From assembly GCA_964343505.1 (NCBI GenBank), contig CAYFJU010000013.1, positions 1 through 48,086 on the forward strand: a DNA stretch of 48,086 nt. The letters run 5' to 3'. The notes below the pieces were generated by a model. The model worked only from the letters and a program-made list of their open reading frames with translations, did not search any database and had not been told where the DNA came from. A program made the translations under genes and the position numbers. Shown here in pieces: positions 8,267 through 16,527 of the stretch (positions are counted from its first letter, which is position 1; each line of letters opens with the position of its first letter). This DNA comes from TCS55 sp964343505. GTDB lineage: Bacteria; Fidelibacterota; Marinisomatia; Marinisomatales; TCS55.

Positions 8267-9268
8267 TCATTCTTTGGAAAAATAAAATAAGCCTTTTTGA
8301 GCAGCAAGTGAAAGCACTTCAGAAACATTCAATAGTAAAGGGCCATCTTTCGTCACTGAAACAGTAATGGATTCCCCTTTCATTACCTTTACTTTATCTC
8401 CATCCGCCCATACGCTGCCTTGATTCATATTGATGGTTTTTTTAAGGTTCAAATTTATTTTCTCAATTGATTCAATCCCTACTTTTCCCACGCTTCCCGC
8501 TGCTAATACAGCATTTACGAATTTTTTACGACCCAATTTTAAATAGGCGCCCAGTGGATCATTTTGGCCAATTTCCATGACGGAGCCCACAACCCCAGAA
8601 GGTCCGATCGCTCCTGGACCTGCCCGGGTCACAAAGATATGACGCAATGAATCCAGGTTCCATAATGCTTTACGGCCAATGTGTTCGGAGTTCGAAATGG
8701 CTAGGTCAATTAAAGCATTTTCACACCAGGCATCGCTTTCGATCTTAATCATTTTACTCTGGACATATAATGCTTCCTTATCAATTTCCCTTTCAATTGA
8801 CAGGAGAAAAATTCCAGCGGCCATTCCCACTTTTGTTCCTTCAATGGATTCGGGAAAATTATTATTTGTACCCGTAGAAATGGGAATAAGCGGTGTACTG
8901 TCTGATTGTTGGGCAACCAATCGATTTGTACCATCCCCCCCGAGAGTGATGATCACCCCCACACCCATCTTTACCATTCGTGCTGTTGCGAGAAGCGTGT
9001 CCTTTGCATTGCCATGGAATGGCATATTCAAGGGATTTACATTCAGCTTACCTGTATTCGCAATGAGACGGAAAGCATTTCCCACCAAATCCTTTGCATC
9101 GGGCATATATACCACCCACCGCCCGCCCGCCGACTGGATGCCCGCTAATACCCGTTGAAGGATGTTTACCTTTTCATAATTGGTAACGGTTGACGCATGG
9201 GAAACAATACGTCTCACATCTTTACCTGATTGGGGATTTACAATGATACCGATTGGACGTGAGACCAT
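8267..9268 (-). CDS. acoX: AcoX-like protein (NAD kinase-fold, acetoin catabolism)
   Basis: This 333-aa protein of the ATP-NAD kinase-like fold begins with PIGIIVNPQSGKD and carries the nucleotide-binding motif GGDGTNR at residues 110-116. The companion motif STGTNNNFP follows it. AcoX is the protein of unknown biochemical role encoded in acetoin dehydrogenase (aco) operons, and here it sits directly downstream of E1 alpha, E1 beta and E2 genes, which supports that name over a housekeeping NAD kinase. It begins 39 bases after the E2 stop. No strong Shine-Dalgarno is seen before the ATG. Confidence 0.85.
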   Translation of the reverse strand: MVSRPIGIIVNPQSGKDVRRIVSHASTVTNYEKVNILQRVLAGIQSAGGRWVVYMPDAKDLVGNAFRLIANTGKLNVNPLNMPFHGNAKDTLLATARMVKMGVGVIITLGGDGTNRLVAQQSDSTPLIPISTGTNNNFPESIEGTKVGMAAGIFLLSIEREIDKEALYVQSKMIKIESDAWCENALIDLAISNSEHIGRKALWNLDSLRHIFVTRAGPGAIGPSGVVGSVMEIGQNDPLGAYLKLGRKKFVNAVLAAGSVGKVGIESIEKINLNLKKTINMNQGSVWADGDKVKVMKGESITVSVTKDGPLLLNVSEVLSLAAQKGLFYFSKE

Positions 9269-9307
9269 TGGGTTATAAATCGTTACAAGTGATCGAACCC
9301 ATTCGTT

Positions 9308-10360
9308 TCAAAGCAATTGGTCCGGCACTTCCAGTTTTTCTTTAATACTCCCCAAGAATTGGGCCGCAGGCAATCCATCCATTACACGATGATCAAAAGT
9401 TAAACAAAGCCGTCCCATTTGATGTATCAGGATTTCACCTTCTGCCACTACCGCCTGGGGTGATATGGATCCAATCCCTAATATAGTCGTTTGGGGCGGA
9501 TTAAGAATTGGCGTAAAAGAATCAATCCCTGTCATACCTAAATTTGTAACTGCTGTAGTCCCATGTTCGATATCTCCCGCAGATAGTTTACCATCCACCG
9601 CTTTTTGAACGAGTTCTTTTCTTATTTGAGATATCTCATAAACAGCTTTTTGATTGGCGTCATGAATGACAGGTAAAATGAGTCCTTCCGGTGTATTGAC
9701 GGCACAGCCGATATTTATTTCGCCAAAAATCCGAATTTCGTCATTGATTATACTCGAGTTAAAATCTCTATTCTCTTCTAAACTTAGGGCGAAGGCTTTG
9801 ATGATAAAATCCTCATAGCTGACCTTTGAACCATTTTTTTTGATCCACTGCTTATTTTTTTCCTGCCGAAGAATGGATAAGGAATCCATATCCACATGGA
9901 TAAACTCGGTTACTTGTGGCGCATTCTGCCAGCTTGCGGACATCCTTTGGGAAATCGTTTTTCTCATTCCAGTGAGAGATTTCCGTTCCAATGCCGTTAG
10001 TCCAATTTCTTCACTCCTCTCGGGTAAAGCGTTTATCTCAGTTAAAGTTTTAATTGGTATTTTTTCTAATCCCTCCTCTTTGGCTTTCTCATCAGCCCCT
10101 AATGATTCAGCGACTGTTTCATCTATTTTTACCAGAACTGTCCCTGCTTTAAACCGCTCATTTTTCTTTACGCAGATTTCAGTGATAATCCCGGACACGG
10201 GAGAAGGAATCTCTATATTCGTTTTTACAAATACGCTTTCAAGAAGAATATCGTCCTTTTTAACATATTCCCCTTCAGATACTCTCCACTCTGCAATTAA
10301 CCCCTCTGTCCCAGGGTCGGCCGGCCATTCAGCTTCTGTTAATTTGAAATCAATCATCAT
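9308..10360 (-). CDS. acoC: 2-oxoacid/acetoin dehydrogenase E2 acyltransferase, short form
   Basis: This is the dihydrolipoamide acyltransferase that moves the acyl group from E1 to CoA. The N-terminal lipoyl domain (about residues 2-80) has its lipoyl lysine at Lys46, but the usual DKA around it reads VKT. The catalytic domain (about 125-350) ends with the active-site motif DHRVMDG (His324, Asp328). Between them there is only a linker of about 40 residues; I see no peripheral E3-binding domain, and the protein is 350 aa where most E2s exceed 400. No E3 gene lies in the window. The start is ATG 10360 or the adjacent ATG 10357, after GGAG. It is separated from E1 beta by 304 bases containing hairpins. 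Confidence 0.87.
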   Translation of the reverse strand: MMIDFKLTEAEWPADPGTEGLIAEWRVSEGEYVKKDDILLESVFVKTNIEIPSPVSGIITEICVKKNERFKAGTVLVKIDETVAESLGADEKAKEEGLEKIPIKTLTEINALPERSEEIGLTALERKSLTGMRKTISQRMSASWQNAPQVTEFIHVDMDSLSILRQEKNKQWIKKNGSKVSYEDFIIKAFALSLEENRDFNSSIINDEIRIFGEINIGCAVNTPEGLILPVIHDANQKAVYEISQIRKELVQKAVDGKLSAGDIEHGTTAVTNLGMTGIDSFTPILNPPQTTILGIGSISPQAVVAEGEILIHQMGRLCLTFDHRVMDGLPAAQFLGSIKEKLEVPDQLL

Positions 10361-10477
10361 TGTCTCCGGAATTAAAAGAGGAATTTTTGTTCATGACCTA
10401 TTTTCACCCAGTGTGCAAATTAATTGATTAATGAAATATTTAATTGAAAATATCAAAATATTACACGTTTTGGGCCG

Positions 10478-10494
10478 CATCAACTAAGTTGATG
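10478..10494 (-). repeat. Small perfect hairpin next to REP-like copy 2
   Basis: CATCAAC and GTTGATG form a seven-base perfect stem with a three-base loop, three bases from REP-like copy 2. It takes the same position relative to the element as the hairpin at 5804-5824, although the sequence differs. Confidence 0.55.
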
Positions 10495-10497
10495 ATT

Positions 10498-10543
10498 GGA
10501 TTGACACCCTGATACACTTTGCTACCTGGCAGGCAGTCAATCC
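10498..10543 (-). repeat. REP-like palindromic element, copy 2
   Basis: This 46-base imperfect palindrome is bounded by GGATTGAC and GTCAATCC. Read on the minus strand, its first 14 and last 16 bases equal those of copy 1 at 5761-5802, while the loop region has diverged and is four bases longer. Conserved arms with a changing loop suggest selection for, or recent spread of, the hairpin. Confidence 0.75.
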
Positions 10544-10570
10544 CTGTCCGCCCTGACTTTCGGGGTACAG
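10544..10570. repeat. Imperfect hairpin flanking REP-like copy 2
   Basis: CTGT with CCCtGA pairs with TCgGGG and ACAG around a CTT loop. It abuts the REP-like element and may be part of a composite repeat. Confidence 0.4.
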
Positions 10571-10620
10571 ATAGGCACTCCACATATGCACCAAAAGATT
10601 GGATCAAATTGTGTTAGAAA

Positions 10621-10657
10621 GTTGAACCGGTCATCCGAAAAGGACAACCGGTTCAAC
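10621..10657 (-). terminator. Strong hairpin after the E1 beta gene, possible terminator
   Basis: GTTGAACCGGT and ACCGGTTCAAC form a perfect 11-base-pair stem with an inner TCC/GGA pairing. It lies eight bases after the E1 beta stop codon. On the minus strand the stem is followed by TTTCTAAC, which is a poor U-tract, so it may be an RNA-stabilising 3-prime hairpin rather than a full terminator. Confidence 0.55.
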
Positions 10658-10664
10658 TTCTGAT

Positions 10665-11684
10665 TTAGATCATCATTGATTGTATGGTGTTTTGGACCAC
10701 ACTGCCCTGTGGAATCGTCGCCCGTTCCAGGGGAGGACTGTATGGAATAGGTACATCCGGAACCCCCAACCGCCTCACGGGACCATCCAGATCAACCGTA
10801 TCCAGGTTTTCTGCTACAATAGCGGCAATCTCACCTGAGAGTCCAAAGCTCAGGTAGTCCTCATCCGCCACACAGAGTTTATGTGTCTTGGCCACTGAAT
10901 TGAGGACCGTCTCCTTATCCAAGGGAACAAGTGTCCTGAGATCAATGATTTCAACACTGATACCATTAGCCTCCAGCGCTTCTGCAGCCTGCATACTTTT
11001 ATGCACCATCTGACTTACAGATACAAGCGTTACGTCCGTACCTTCCCTGACGACTTTTGCTTTTCCAAAGGGAACCGTGTAGGGTTCTTCAGGAACGTGG
11101 GTTGTACTGCCTGTATAGTAGGCCATCCAAAGCAACCCCATGATTCCTTTATGGAAAAAGTACATCACTGGATTGTCATCCCTGATTGCTTCAATCATCA
11201 TCCCCTTAGCGTCATAGGCATTTGAAGGTATGACAATCTTCAAACCCGGGACATGGGCAAAAAGACTATAGAGGCACTGGGAATGCTGTGCCGCATCATT
11301 ATACCCACCCCCGATCGCTGTTGTGAGGACAACCGGTAGTTTGAGGTGTCCGCCAGACATGAAGATATTTTTAGCCATGTGATTATAGATCTGGTCCATA
11401 CACACGCCAAAGAAATCCACAAACATCAATTCAACGATGGGACGCATTCCTTCCGCGGCAGCACCCGTAGCTGCACCAATAAATGCCGTTTCTGAAATGG
11501 GTGTATCCATTATTCGTTCAGGACCATATTTATCCAATAGCCCACTAGTCGCACCAAAAATACCGCCATATTTCCCTACATCTTCACCCATGACAAAAAC
11601 GCTTTCATCCCGTTCCATTTCCTGGGCAATTCCTTCAGAGATGGCAGCGGCCACAGTCAAGTCTCTGTTTTTATCATTTGACAT
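10665..11684 (-). CDS. acoB: Acetoin/2-oxoacid dehydrogenase E1 beta subunit
   Basis: This is the beta subunit of a thiamine-diphosphate-dependent E1 (339 aa, normal length). Family landmarks are FVMGEDVGKYGG near residue 30, DTPISE, the QHSQ segment with active-site-region histidine, PGLKIVIPS, and the C-terminal transketolase domain with SFGLSGEIAA. The QHSQCLYSLFAHVPGLK stretch and the EEPYTVPFGKA motif resemble AcoB. There is an extra aromatic segment (HKGIMGLLWMAYYTG) before that motif. The gene follows the alpha subunit by 23 bases and has AGGAG before its ATG. Pyruvate or branched-chain 2-oxoacids are alternative substrates. Confidence 0.87.
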   Translation of the reverse strand: MSNDKNRDLTVAAAISEGIAQEMERDESVFVMGEDVGKYGGIFGATSGLLDKYGPERIMDTPISETAFIGAATGAAAEGMRPIVELMFVDFFGVCMDQIYNHMAKNIFMSGGHLKLPVVLTTAIGGGYNDAAQHSQCLYSLFAHVPGLKIVIPSNAYDAKGMMIEAIRDDNPVMYFFHKGIMGLLWMAYYTGSTTHVPEEPYTVPFGKAKVVREGTDVTLVSVSQMVHKSMQAAEALEANGISVEIIDLRTLVPLDKETVLNSVAKTHKLCVADEDYLSFGLSGEIAAIVAENLDTVDLDGPVRRLGVPDVPIPYSPPLERATIPQGSVVQNTIQSMMI

Positions 11685-11707
11685 AATTTTTATCTCCTTT
11701 CCTCAAG

Positions 11708-12715
11708 TTAAACAAATACATGTCTGGTCGCTTCAGATGGATCAGGATATGCGCTCGTTCGGGCAAAATCATAGGCACTTTTCACAATTGCAGAACTGCG
11801 ATTTCTTATTTCCTTTTCCTGATTTTCTGTCATAGCACCACTTTCGATTAACAGGTCTCTCAATTGATCAATTGGATCATGTTCTCTCAGTTTTTTCACC
11901 TCACCTTCGGGGCGGTATGCTTCTGCATCGCCTTGAAAATGTCCGAGATAACGATCTGTTTTGCATTCGATTAGGGATGGACCTTCACCGGCACGTGCTT
12001 TTGCAATGGCTTCACCCACCACGTCAAACACTTCAACAGCATCATTATTTTCGACACTTGCTCCGCGAATACCATATCCAGCTGCTCGATCGGCATTATT
12101 GGCAATCGATGTTGAGGCCTCTTTGGTGACGGAAATGGCATAACTGTTGTCTTCACAAATAAAGACCACAGGCAGATGCCATAAAGCAGCAAGGTTTAGC
12201 GATTCATGGAATGAGCCTTGATTAGCGGCACCTTCTCCGAAGAAAGTAACGGCAACCCAGTCTTTCCCTTTTTTCTTAGCGGCTAAGGCTGCGCCGCAAG
12301 CTGCGGGCATTCCTGCACCAATGATACCACTGCAACTGAACTTGTGCTCAACATCAAACAAGTGCATATGACCACCCTTACCTCTGCCCAAACCTGTCAC
12401 TTTGCCGAATATTTCAGCGGCTAAGGGGTTTATAGGAACTCCTTTTGCAATCGCAAAATGATGAGGACGGTGGGTCCCTGTAATCGTATCCTCTTTTTTT
12501 AGATGGGCGCATGTGCCAACCGCCACTGGTTCTTGCCCTGCTGCCAAATGCATTTCACCTGGCACAGGGCCGCTGCCAATGTCGAAGGCAAGACCATCCT
12601 GGATATCTGGTGGTAACTTCCCTTCCAGGTAAATACTCACCATGGTTTCCTCAAATTCTCTGATGACGAGCATTTGTTCGAACATCCAAAGCATTTTATC
12701 TCTCGTCGGTTCCAT
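11708..12715 (-). CDS. acoA: Acetoin/2-oxoacid dehydrogenase E1 alpha subunit
   Basis: This thiamine-diphosphate-binding alpha subunit (335 aa) starts decarboxylation or C-C cleavage and acyl transfer to lipoyl E2. The TPP motif reads FGEGAANQG followed by NNSYAIS-like EDNSYAIS; family members often have GDG in place of GEG. GRGKGGHMHLF is the phosphorylation-loop-type region. GHFQGDAEAYR matches the GHxEGDxxxYR pattern of AcoA better than the GHSMSDP pattern of pyruvate dehydrogenase. With AcoX nearby, an acetoin-type substrate is the best guess. AGGAGAG precedes the ATG. A terminator-like hairpin separates it from the upstream hydroxylase genes. Confidence 0.88.
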   Translation of the reverse strand: MEPTRDKMLWMFEQMLVIREFEETMVSIYLEGKLPPDIQDGLAFDIGSGPVPGEMHLAAGQEPVAVGTCAHLKKEDTITGTHRPHHFAIAKGVPINPLAAEIFGKVTGLGRGKGGHMHLFDVEHKFSCSGIIGAGMPAACGAALAAKKKGKDWVAVTFFGEGAANQGSFHESLNLAALWHLPVVFICEDNSYAISVTKEASTSIANNADRAAGYGIRGASVENNDAVEVFDVVGEAIAKARAGEGPSLIECKTDRYLGHFQGDAEAYRPEGEVKKLREHDPIDQLRDLLIESGAMTENQEKEIRNRSSAIVKSAYDFARTSAYPDPSEATRHVFV

Positions 12716-12743
12716 TGTGTATTCTCTCCTTTGTTTATTGACT

Positions 12744-12773
12744 AAAAAGGGGGAGCCTTATTTAGGGGCCCCG
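12744..12773 (-). terminator. Terminator-like hairpin between the FAD subunit gene and acoA
   Basis: Read on the minus strand, GGGGCC pairs with GGctCCCC (two-base bulge) and is followed by CTTTTT. It sits in the 67-base gap after the form II FAD-subunit gene. It could partly uncouple the hydroxylase genes from the aco genes while leaving read-through. Confidence 0.5.
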
Positions 12774-12782
12774 TCAATTTTC

Positions 12783-13634
12783 TTACCTCCTTGATTTAGC
12801 TAGATTTACTGCCCTCTGTGTTATTACTGCACATAAATGTGCACGATATTCAGCGGATGCAGCCAAATCACTCAACATTTCCTGCCCATCGGCAGCTTTG
12901 GACGCTGCCTCTGAGACAGCGTCGTCACCCAAATCAGAACCTGCCAGGGCGGATTCCGCCCCGCTGGCACGATACGCATGGTCCGCCGCTCCCGTCACAC
13001 CTATGGAAGCTGCTTCACAAATGCCGCCGTCTATTTGGAGCAAAACACCGACACCAACGACCGCATAGCGTGAGGCCGGGTTGGGGAATTTTACATAAGC
13101 GGTAGCGGATGAAGCCGGTACTTTCACGGATGTGACAATTTCGCCTTCTTCCTTCGCCGTTTCGAACAAACCAGTGAAGTAATCTTCAGCGGCAACTTCT
13201 CTTGATCCAGATGAACTGGCTAAACAGATCGTCGCACCAAAAGCCACCAAAGCGCCAGGGTAGTCCGAACCGGGATCCGCATGGGCGACGTTGCCGCCCA
13301 TGGTCCCTTTGTTCCGCACCTGGGGATCCCCGATGACACCGGCGCATTCTGCCAGTCCCGGACAGGCATTATTCACAACATCGGATGAGGCTACTTCCGC
13401 ATGGGTTACCAAACCGCCAATGTTGACCGTACCGCTATCTTGTGAGATGTCTGACATACCCGGTACCTTGGAAATATCAATCAGTGTTCCCGGTTCCGCC
13501 AAGCGCAATTTCATCGCCGGCACAAGACTATGCCCACCTGCAATGAAAGATCCATTATCTCCGGCATCGGCTAACATGGAAAACGCTTCTTCCATCGAAC
13601 CAGCTACTTTGTAATCGAAATTGTAAGCTATCAT
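12783..13634 (-). CDS. Form II molybdenum hydroxylase, FAD (CoxM-like) subunit
   Basis: This 283-aa FAD-binding subunit has AGGHSLVP at residues 32-39 and TMGGNVAHAD near 110-120, the same two FAD-contact motifs as coxM in the first operon. It closes a minus-strand set in the order coxG-like, small, large, medium. The start is preceded by AGGAGG in the ten-base gap after the large subunit. The electron acceptor and the substrate of this enzyme are not shown by the sequence. Confidence 0.9.
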   Translation of the reverse strand: MIAYNFDYKVAGSMEEAFSMLADAGDNGSFIAGGHSLVPAMKLRLAEPGTLIDISKVPGMSDISQDSGTVNIGGLVTHAEVASSDVVNNACPGLAECAGVIGDPQVRNKGTMGGNVAHADPGSDYPGALVAFGATICLASSSGSREVAAEDYFTGLFETAKEEGEIVTSVKVPASSATAYVKFPNPASRYAVVGVGVLLQIDGGICEAASIGVTGAADHAYRASGAESALAGSDLGDDAVSEAASKAADGQEMLSDLAASAEYRAHLCAVITQRAVNLAKSRR

Positions 13635-13644
13635 TGTAACCTCC

Positions 13645-16020
13645 TTATGCGTTCCTGTTACTGTTTATTGCATGCCAAACCCTTTCAGGAGTCAATGGCA
13701 TTTGGATATCCTTAACACCATAGTTCGATAGGGCATCCACTACTGCATTGACCACAGCAGGAGTTGAAGCAATCGTTCCCGCTTCTCCGATTCCCTTCAC
13801 ACCCAGCGTATTATGGGGACAGGGCGTCACCGTATGCTCCGTTTCAAACATGGGAAAGTTATCCGCTCGCGGCAGTGTGTAATCCAACATGGAACCATTC
13901 ATCAACTGTCCGGATTCATCATAGACCGCGCCTTCGTGAAGGGCCTGACCAACACCTTGGGCGATACCGCCATGGACTTGGCCTTCTACGATCATGGGAT
14001 TGATAATATTACCACAATCATCCACAGCAACATATTTCACGATTTTTACTTCACCGGTATCCTTATCCACTTCGACCACACAAATGTGTGCCCCAAAGGG
14101 ATACACAAAGTTGGCGGGATCGTAGAAACTGGCGAAATCCAATCCAGGTTCTTCTTCAACCGGGTAGTCATGGGGAACGTAGGCGGTCAAGGCCACGTCA
14201 CCAAAGCCGACTGATTTATCCGTCCCTTTAACCGTCCACGAGCCATTGGCGAATTCCAAGTCTTCCGGCGCGCATTCCAGTTTATGGGCGGCAATCCGGG
14301 CGCCTTTTTCTTTCACTTTATCAATACTCTTCATGATGGCGCTGCCGCATACTGCTAGGCTGCGGGAACCGTAAGTGCCCATCCCAAAAGGGACACTTTC
14401 CGTATCGCCGTGAACGATATTTACATCATCCATGCCAATGCCAAAGGCGTCGGCAATCACCTGGGCGAAGGTCGTTTCATGGCCTTGGCCGTGGGCGTGG
14501 GCCCCAACATAGGCCGTCACTTTCCCCGTGGGATGGACACGAATGCTGGCCGCATCGTAAAGTCCGACGCGGGCGCCAAGCGACCCCACGACGGCTGAGG
14601 GCGCAATCCCACACGCTTCGATGTAAGTCGAAAAACCGATACCCATGAGCCGGCCTTCGGATTTGGCCTTTTCCCGATCAGCTTTCAACCCCTCATAGTC
14701 GGCCGCTTCAAGGGCTTTATCCAAAGCGCCTTCATAGTTACCGCTGTCGTACTGCAGGGCAACCTGGGTTTGATAGCCGGGTTGATCCACGCCATCGAAT
14801 GGTGGAATGAAGTTTTTCTTCCTAAACTCAGCCGGGTCCATCCCGATTTCCCGCGCCGCTGTTTCCACAAGTCGTTCAATCGTGTAAGTGGCTTCCGGCC
14901 GGCCGGCGCCGCGGTAAGCATCCACGGGAACCGTATTCGTCACCACCGCCGTCACGTCAATGTGAATGGCCGGGGTGGTGTACAGTCCCTGCATCAGTGT
15001 GCCGTGGAGGTAGGTGGGCACACAAGATGAAAAGTTGGACAGGTACGCCCCCATGGATGCATATGTCTTCGTTCTCAATCCGGTAATGTTTCCATCCCCA
15101 TCGGTTGCCAATTCAACATCGGTCACATGGTCGCGGCCATGGCAGTCCGTAATGAATGCTTCACTCCGGTCAGCGGTCCATTTCACCGGACGGCCGATCT
15201 GTTTGGACGCCCACAAGACACCACACTCGTCATTGTAAACGAAAATTTTACTGCCGAATCCACCGCCCACGTCCGGGGAGATCACGCGAAGCTTGTGTTC
15301 CGGGATCGCCAAAACAAAAGCGCCGATGACCAAGCGTGCCAAGTGCGGATTCTGTGATGTCGAATAAAGTGTATATTTATCTTCATTGGCATCATAATGG
15401 GCCAAGGCCGCACGGGGCTCAATGGCATTGGGAACCAATTTTTGGTTATGGTACGACAGTTTAGTGATGCGGTGCGCATTTTCAAAAGCCGCATCGGTGG
15501 CGGCTTTATCTCCGATCTCCCAATCGTAAATGGTATTGTTGGGAACGTCATCATGGACCAGTGCCGCACCATCCTGGGCGGCCGCCTTGGGGTCCACCAC
15601 GGCATCCAGAATATCATAATCTACCGCTACCAGTTCTGCCGCATCCCGCACGGTGTACTTATCTTCAGCAATGACCAGAGCCACCGGATCACCCACATGA
15701 CGGACCTTGTCCGCCACCATGATGGGATGGGGTGGTTCCTTCATGGTATCCCCGTTTTTGAAGTCCACCTGCCAGCCGCAAATAGATCCTGCAAGGCCCG
15801 CATCAGCAATATCCTGACCGGTAAATATCTTGACAACACCGTCCATGGCTTCAGCCGCTGAAATATCCACACCGTTTATTTTTGCATGGGCATGAGGACT
15901 GCGTACATAAACAGCGTAGGTCTGGTTGGCCATATTGAAGTCATCGGTGTATTTACCTTCACCTTTGATAAAACGGTTATCTTCTACCCGTTTGACTGAT
16001 TTGCCAATTAAATCTCCCAT
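13645..16020 (-). CDS. Form II (CoxL-like) molybdenum hydroxylase large subunit
   Basis: This xanthine-oxidase-family molybdopterin subunit is 791 aa, full length. The active-site loop is AYRGAGR (residues 368-374), the form II signature, so the copper-binding cysteine of true CODH is absent. SPDVGGGFGSK, HGQGHETTFAQ and GIGEAG with catalytic Glu746 are present, so it should be an active hydroxylase. Form II enzymes have uncertain substrates, and many probably act on aldehydes or N-heterocycles instead of CO. AGGAGG stands before the ATG, and the gene follows the small subunit by nine bases. Linkage to acetoin-cleavage genes makes an aldehyde substrate attractive, but that is inference. Confidence 0.92.
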   Translation of the reverse strand: MGDLIGKSVKRVEDNRFIKGEGKYTDDFNMANQTYAVYVRSPHAHAKINGVDISAAEAMDGVVKIFTGQDIADAGLAGSICGWQVDFKNGDTMKEPPHPIMVADKVRHVGDPVALVIAEDKYTVRDAAELVAVDYDILDAVVDPKAAAQDGAALVHDDVPNNTIYDWEIGDKAATDAAFENAHRITKLSYHNQKLVPNAIEPRAALAHYDANEDKYTLYSTSQNPHLARLVIGAFVLAIPEHKLRVISPDVGGGFGSKIFVYNDECGVLWASKQIGRPVKWTADRSEAFITDCHGRDHVTDVELATDGDGNITGLRTKTYASMGAYLSNFSSCVPTYLHGTLMQGLYTTPAIHIDVTAVVTNTVPVDAYRGAGRPEATYTIERLVETAAREIGMDPAEFRKKNFIPPFDGVDQPGYQTQVALQYDSGNYEGALDKALEAADYEGLKADREKAKSEGRLMGIGFSTYIEACGIAPSAVVGSLGARVGLYDAASIRVHPTGKVTAYVGAHAHGQGHETTFAQVIADAFGIGMDDVNIVHGDTESVPFGMGTYGSRSLAVCGSAIMKSIDKVKEKGARIAAHKLECAPEDLEFANGSWTVKGTDKSVGFGDVALTAYVPHDYPVEEEPGLDFASFYDPANFVYPFGAHICVVEVDKDTGEVKIVKYVAVDDCGNIINPMIVEGQVHGGIAQGVGQALHEGAVYDESGQLMNGSMLDYTLPRADNFPMFETEHTVTPCPHNTLGVKGIGEAGTIASTPAVVNAVVDALSNYGVKDIQMPLTPERVWHAINSNRNA

Positions 16021-16029
16021 AACAGCCTC

Positions 16030-16497
16030 CTAACCTTTATTGGCGGCGTATTGAACCGCTTTTACGATATTATGGTAACCGGTACAGCGACAGAAATTAC
16101 CTTCCAACCCATGGCGAATCTCATCTTCGGATGGATTGCCATTATTTTCGAGAAGGTCAGCGCAAACCATAATCATTCCCGGTGTACAAAAACCGCATTG
16201 GAGGCCGTGCTCTTCTTTGAATCCTTCCTGCAATGGATGGAGTTCACCATTCCGGCACATACCTTCTATGGTGGTGATGTCCGCTCCGTCGGCTTGGACA
16301 GCAAACATGGTGCAGGACTTCACCGCTTTTCCATCCAGGTGTACTGTACATGCGCCACAGGAACTGGTGTCGCACCCAACATGTGTTCCCGTAAGGCCCA
16401 GCTTTTCTCGAATAAAGTCAACGAGCAGCACGCGGGGATTGAGTGAATCCTCATGGGCCGCCCCGTTTACATTTACTTTTATTGTGTATCCCATCAT
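16030..16497 (-). CDS. Form II molybdenum hydroxylase, [2Fe-2S] (CoxS-like) subunit
   Basis: This 155-aa small subunit has all cluster ligands: Cys42, 47, 50, 62, then Cys101, 104, 136 and 138 (CGFC and CRC motifs). Two ATGs stand in tandem after AGGAGG. The first, at 16497, is only one base from it; the second, at 16494, has more reasonable spacing and may be the true start. It is 30 bases downstream of the coxG-like gene and nine bases upstream of the large subunit. Confidence 0.94.
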   Translation of the reverse strand: MMGYTIKVNVNGAAHEDSLNPRVLLVDFIREKLGLTGTHVGCDTSSCGACTVHLDGKAVKSCTMFAVQADGADITTIEGMCRNGELHPLQEGFKEEHGLQCGFCTPGMIMVCADLLENNGNPSEDEIRHGLEGNFCRCTGYHNIVKAVQYAANKG

Positions 16498-16527
16498 TCC
16501 TCCTTTTTTTGGAGTTAATTAAAGTCC

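Larger units (their letters stand above)
10361..10664. other. Intergenic region with hairpins between E1 beta and E2 genes
   Basis: This 304-base gap lies inside an otherwise tight minus-strand gene run. It has no coding capacity I trust. From high to low coordinate it holds a strong 11-base-pair stem (10621-10657), a hairpin with arms at 10544 and 10570, REP-like copy 2 (10498-10543) and a perfect small hairpin (10478-10494). The region may end or process the upstream transcript, and it presumably contains a promoter or processing site for the E2 gene. Confidence 0.6.

Noticed and set aside
8226..8328. N-terminal extension of the acyl-CoA synthetase to the ATG at 8328
   Set aside because: It overlaps acoX, lacks family sequence, and a GTG with strong Shine-Dalgarno lies downstream.
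9840..10427. A 195-codon plus-strand open frame across the E2 gene
   Set aside because: It is antisense to a well-supported E2, has no start signal, and its translation is low-complexity serine/phenylalanine-rich with no family features.
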